A stretch of DNA of 5,684 nucleotides from Candidatus Poseidoniales archaeon (lineage in GTDB: Archaea; Thermoplasmatota; Poseidoniia; MGIII; CG-Epi1): positions 1-5,684 of the forward strand of contig DQOP01000092.1 of the NCBI GenBank assembly GCA_015658585.1, read 5' to 3'. The notes below the pieces were generated by a model. It was not told where the DNA came from. It did no database searches and worked only from the letters and a program-made list of their open reading frames with translations. This document shows positions 3,244-5,684 of this stretch, one piece after another. The position numbers and the translations under genes are program-made. Each line of letters starts with the position of its first letter. Position 1 is the stretch's first letter.

Positions 3244-5684
3244 ATGGTTAAAACCCAGCCAGAAAAGCAGACGCAAAGCACGGGAATTTACGACCCCGTT
3301 GGCTTGGAGTTATCAGTAGCTAAAAGATGGAAGGACGAAGGGACTTTCGAAAAGAGCATAGAGCAACGTCAAGGTTCCAAACCGTTTACTTTTCTAGAGG
3401 GTCCGCCCACGGCTAATGGTAAGCCAGGTATCCATCACGTCTTGTCAAGATTGTACAAGGATATGGTCTGCCGTTGGAAGACCATGGAAGGATACGTGGT
3501 CGAGCGGAAAGGTGGTTGGGATACACATGGTTTACCTGTGGAGATCGAAGTTCAGAAGAAACTGAATCTGATGTCCAATGAGGCGATTGAGGCCTATGGT
3601 ATAGCTGCCTTCAATGAGAAGTGCAAGGAGAGTGTCTGGACTTACGAGGAAGCCTGGCGTGAGATGACAGAGAGGATGGCTTTCTGGATCGACATGGATG
3701 ATCCCTACGTCACACTTCATGATGAGTACATCGAATCTGCTTGGTGGTCTCTTAAGCAGATGCATGACAAGGGACTTCTGTTCAAGGGATACAAGGTGCT
3801 TCCATACTGCCCTCAAACGGGAACAAGTTATTCCACCCATGAGGTTTCACTCGGTTACAAGGAAGTCTCTGAATCTGCGGTATACATAAAGTTCCAACTG
3901 GTAGATGATAACGCTTCAGTTCTGGCCTGGACAACAACACCATGGACCCTTCCCGGCAATGTTGGTCTTGCGGTCGGTCAGGAGGTGGTCTATTGCAGGG
4001 TTCGAATCACTGAGCCACCGGCAGGAGTATGGGAAGGTCGTGGTGCGACCGAGGTCGGAGAAGAGTTGATTATGGCCAAGGACCTGATTTCCGAGGTTAT
4101 AAGGCACCAAGTCGAGATTGTAGAGGAATTTCCAGGTTCAGAACTTGTTGGAAAGGCGTATCAGCCACTTTTTCCCGGAGCGATAGAGAGGGGGGATTCC
4201 AAGACAGCATGGACTGTGGTAGCAGCAGACTTTGTGACTACTACGGATGGAACAGGTGTCGTTCATACTGCTGTGATGTATGGTGAAGAAGACTATGACC
4301 TTGGTATGAAAGTAGGTTTACCGGCCCAACACACGGTAGGAGTTGATGGCAAGTTCATCAACGGAACACACGATTCTCTGGACGGCCGTTATGTCAAGGA
4401 CTGTGATTCCGATATTATTGACCTTCTTGCGGATGAAGGGAGGCTTTACAGAGAGCATACCTACACCCACGACTACCCACATTGTTGGCGTACCGATCAT
4501 CCCTTGCTATACTATGCAATGGACAGTTGGTTCGTCAGGATGACGGCGGTCAAGGATAAGATAATCAAATATAATTCTCAGGTAGAGTGGGCTCCTGAAT
4601 GGACCGGGACTGGGAGAGTTGGTGAATGGCTCAGCAATATCAAGGACTGGGCTATCAGCCGTGAACGTTATTGGGGAACACCACTACCGGTCTGGATTTG
4701 CCCGGATTGTGGAGAAGAACACTGTGTGGGCAGTATAGAGGAAATGAATTCATTGAAGACTGATGATTCACCAGTTCCCAAGGAATTACACCGCCCTTAT
4801 GTTGATGATGTTAAACTCCGTTGTACCGGAGATAGTTGTGACGGGGAGATGCTTCGGGAACCCTATGTTATGGATTGTTGGTTCGATTCCGGTTGCGCAT
4901 CCTTTGCCCAATGGCATTATCCATTTGAGAACAAGGACAAATTCTCAGGCAGTTTCCCAGTAGACTACATTTGTGAAGCAGTGGATCAGACTCGGGGATG
5001 GTTCTACTCGCTTCTGGCAGTTTCAACTACAGTATTCGACAGTACCTGCTATCATCGTTGTCTTTCACTGGGCCATATTCTTGATAGTGAGGGAAAGAAG
5101 ATGAGCAAATCAAAGGGCAACGTGGTCAATCCCTGGGATCACTTCAACAAGGAAGGAGCCGATGCGATTCGTTGGTACATGACCACCCAGAGCGCTCCCT
5201 GGAGTCCAATGAACTTCGATCCTAACGGTGTGCGTGAGACTTATGCAAAGATGTTCTTGACTCTTTGGAATGTTTACCGCTTCCATGCAGATTATGCATC
5301 ATTGGATAATTTCAACCCAGACGACGAGAAAGGGTTCGTTCCAGTCGGCCAACGTAGCCCCTTAGATCGTTGGATCCTCTCCCGGATGGCCAGTGTAGCA
5401 CAAGCCTATCACAATCAATTCGAGTCGTGGGAATTCCACAAAGCGGGTCGTGACCTCGAGAATTTTGTTATCAATGACCTTTCGAATTGGTATGTCCGCC
5501 GTTCGCGCCGTCGTCTATGGGATGAGGCAGACAGCACAGACAAACAAGCTTGTCAGCACACATTGCACGAGGTTCTATCCATCGTTAGTAGATTGATGGC
5601 TCCGATTGCACCATTTATGTCTGATAAAATCCATAATGACCTTACAGGCACATCAGTCCATATGGCGGATTGGCCGGTTGGCGA
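3244..5684 (+). CDS. ileS: Isoleucyl-tRNA synthetase, type 2/archaeal (3' end missing)
   Basis: The enzyme charges tRNA-Ile with isoleucine in the cytoplasm. The frame is open from ATG 3244 to the window edge: 813 residues, with the rest of the anticodon-binding and C-terminal domains missing (family proteins run to roughly 1000 or more). The class I signature region is GPPTANGKPGIHH (53-65), so the HIGH motif reads GIHH (62-65). GGWDTHGLPVE spans 90-100. The CP1 editing domain shows WTTTPWTLPGN from W229 and HTAVMYGEEDY (341-351), with the editing aspartate expected at D350. Two cysteine pairs (C486/C489 and C527/C532) suggest a zinc site. KMSKS is at 619-623, and the anticodon-binding domain begins around the SPLDRWILSRM stretch, with the characteristic NWYVRRSRRR further on. 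The start is supported by a TATA box about 27 bases upstream. The GIHH form and overall motifs indicate the type 2 clade, which is generally mupirocin-tolerant. No stop or frameshift is seen. Confidence 0.97.
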   Translation, partial: MVKTQPEKQTQSTGIYDPVGLELSVAKRWKDEGTFEKSIEQRQGSKPFTFLEGPPTANGKPGIHHVLSRLYKDMVCRWKTMEGYVVERKGGWDTHGLPVEIEVQKKLNLMSNEAIEAYGIAAFNEKCKESVWTYEEAWREMTERMAFWIDMDDPYVTLHDEYIESAWWSLKQMHDKGLLFKGYKVLPYCPQTGTSYSTHEVSLGYKEVSESAVYIKFQLVDDNASVLAWTTTPWTLPGNVGLAVGQEVVYCRVRITEPPAGVWEGRGATEVGEELIMAKDLISEVIRHQVEIVEEFPGSELVGKAYQPLFPGAIERGDSKTAWTVVAADFVTTTDGTGVVHTAVMYGEEDYDLGMKVGLPAQHTVGVDGKFINGTHDSLDGRYVKDCDSDIIDLLADEGRLYREHTYTHDYPHCWRTDHPLLYYAMDSWFVRMTAVKDKIIKYNSQVEWAPEWTGTGRVGEWLSNIKDWAISRERYWGTPLPVWICPDCGEEHCVGSIEEMNSLKTDDSPVPKELHRPYVDDVKLRCTGDSCDGEMLREPYVMDCWFDSGCASFAQWHYPFENKDKFSGSFPVDYICEAVDQTRGWFYSLLAVSTTVFDSTCYHRCLSLGHILDSEGKKMSKSKGNVVNPWDHFNKEGADAIRWYMTTQSAPWSPMNFDPNGVRETYAKMFLTLWNVYRFHADYASLDNFNPDDEKGFVPVGQRSPLDRWILSRMASVAQAYHNQFESWEFHKAGRDLENFVINDLSNWYVRRSRRRLWDEADSTDKQACQHTLHEVLSIVSRLMAPIAPFMSDKIHNDLTGTSVHMADWPVG

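Noticed and set aside
3532..3889. Overlapping short open frames on both strands near the start of ileS
   Set aside because: They are alternate-frame readings of conserved IleRS coding sequence and match no family.
4029..4286. 85-residue open frame on the plus strand
   Set aside because: It lies wholly inside ileS in another frame and has low-complexity, Arg/Cys-rich composition with no family motif.

Overview
The window is a stretch of archaeal chromosome made of ordinary housekeeping genes, with one striking defect. Archaeal origin is supported by five things: a GMP synthase ATP-pyrophosphatase subunit encoded without a fused glutaminase domain; an elongator tRNA-Met with a canonical bulge-helix-bulge intron at position 37/38; TATA-like boxes about 24-27 bases ahead of start codons that lack Shine-Dalgarno sites (leaderless transcripts); an archaeal/type-2 isoleucyl-tRNA synthetase; and short intergenic gaps. 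Moderate base composition together with bacterial-looking genes (oligoribonuclease, PmtA-like methyltransferase, extended SDR) would fit a Thermoplasmatota lineage such as the marine Poseidoniales. That placement is an inference with limited confidence.

Layout. Bases 1-483 (+) hold the 3' part of a SAM-dependent methyltransferase. It ends back to back, with no gap, against a leftward two-gene unit: an oligoribonuclease (orn, 1488-2027, -) followed by an extended SDR-family NAD(P)-dependent reductase/epimerase (484-1488, -). The orn stop and the SDR start overlap by one base. A 73-base divergent promoter region (2028-2100) separates orn from the rightward GMP synthase subunit B gene (2101 onward). 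That gene is interrupted by an in-frame TAA at 2989-2991. The conserved last 20 residues of the family continue in the same frame to a second TAA at 3052-3054. Two bases further on is the 3' end of an intron-containing tRNA-Met(CAU) on the minus strand (3057-3163). It is divergent from ileS (3244 to the window end, +), which runs off the right edge.

How the genes relate. ileS and tRNA-Met serve translation, GuaAB makes GMP, and Orn clears 2-5 nt RNA fragments back to mononucleotides. The methyltransferase and SDR have substrates that cannot be fixed from sequence. The genes are linked by position rather than by one pathway.

I found no mobile element, CRISPR array or defence system, and no convincing undescribed multi-gene system. 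The observations most worth follow-up are the premature stop that cuts the XMP-binding tail off GuaAB, the swapped GIHH form of the class I HIGH signature in IleRS, the proteobacterial-style Orn in an archaeal context, and a perfect 13-base palindrome overlapping the orn promoter.
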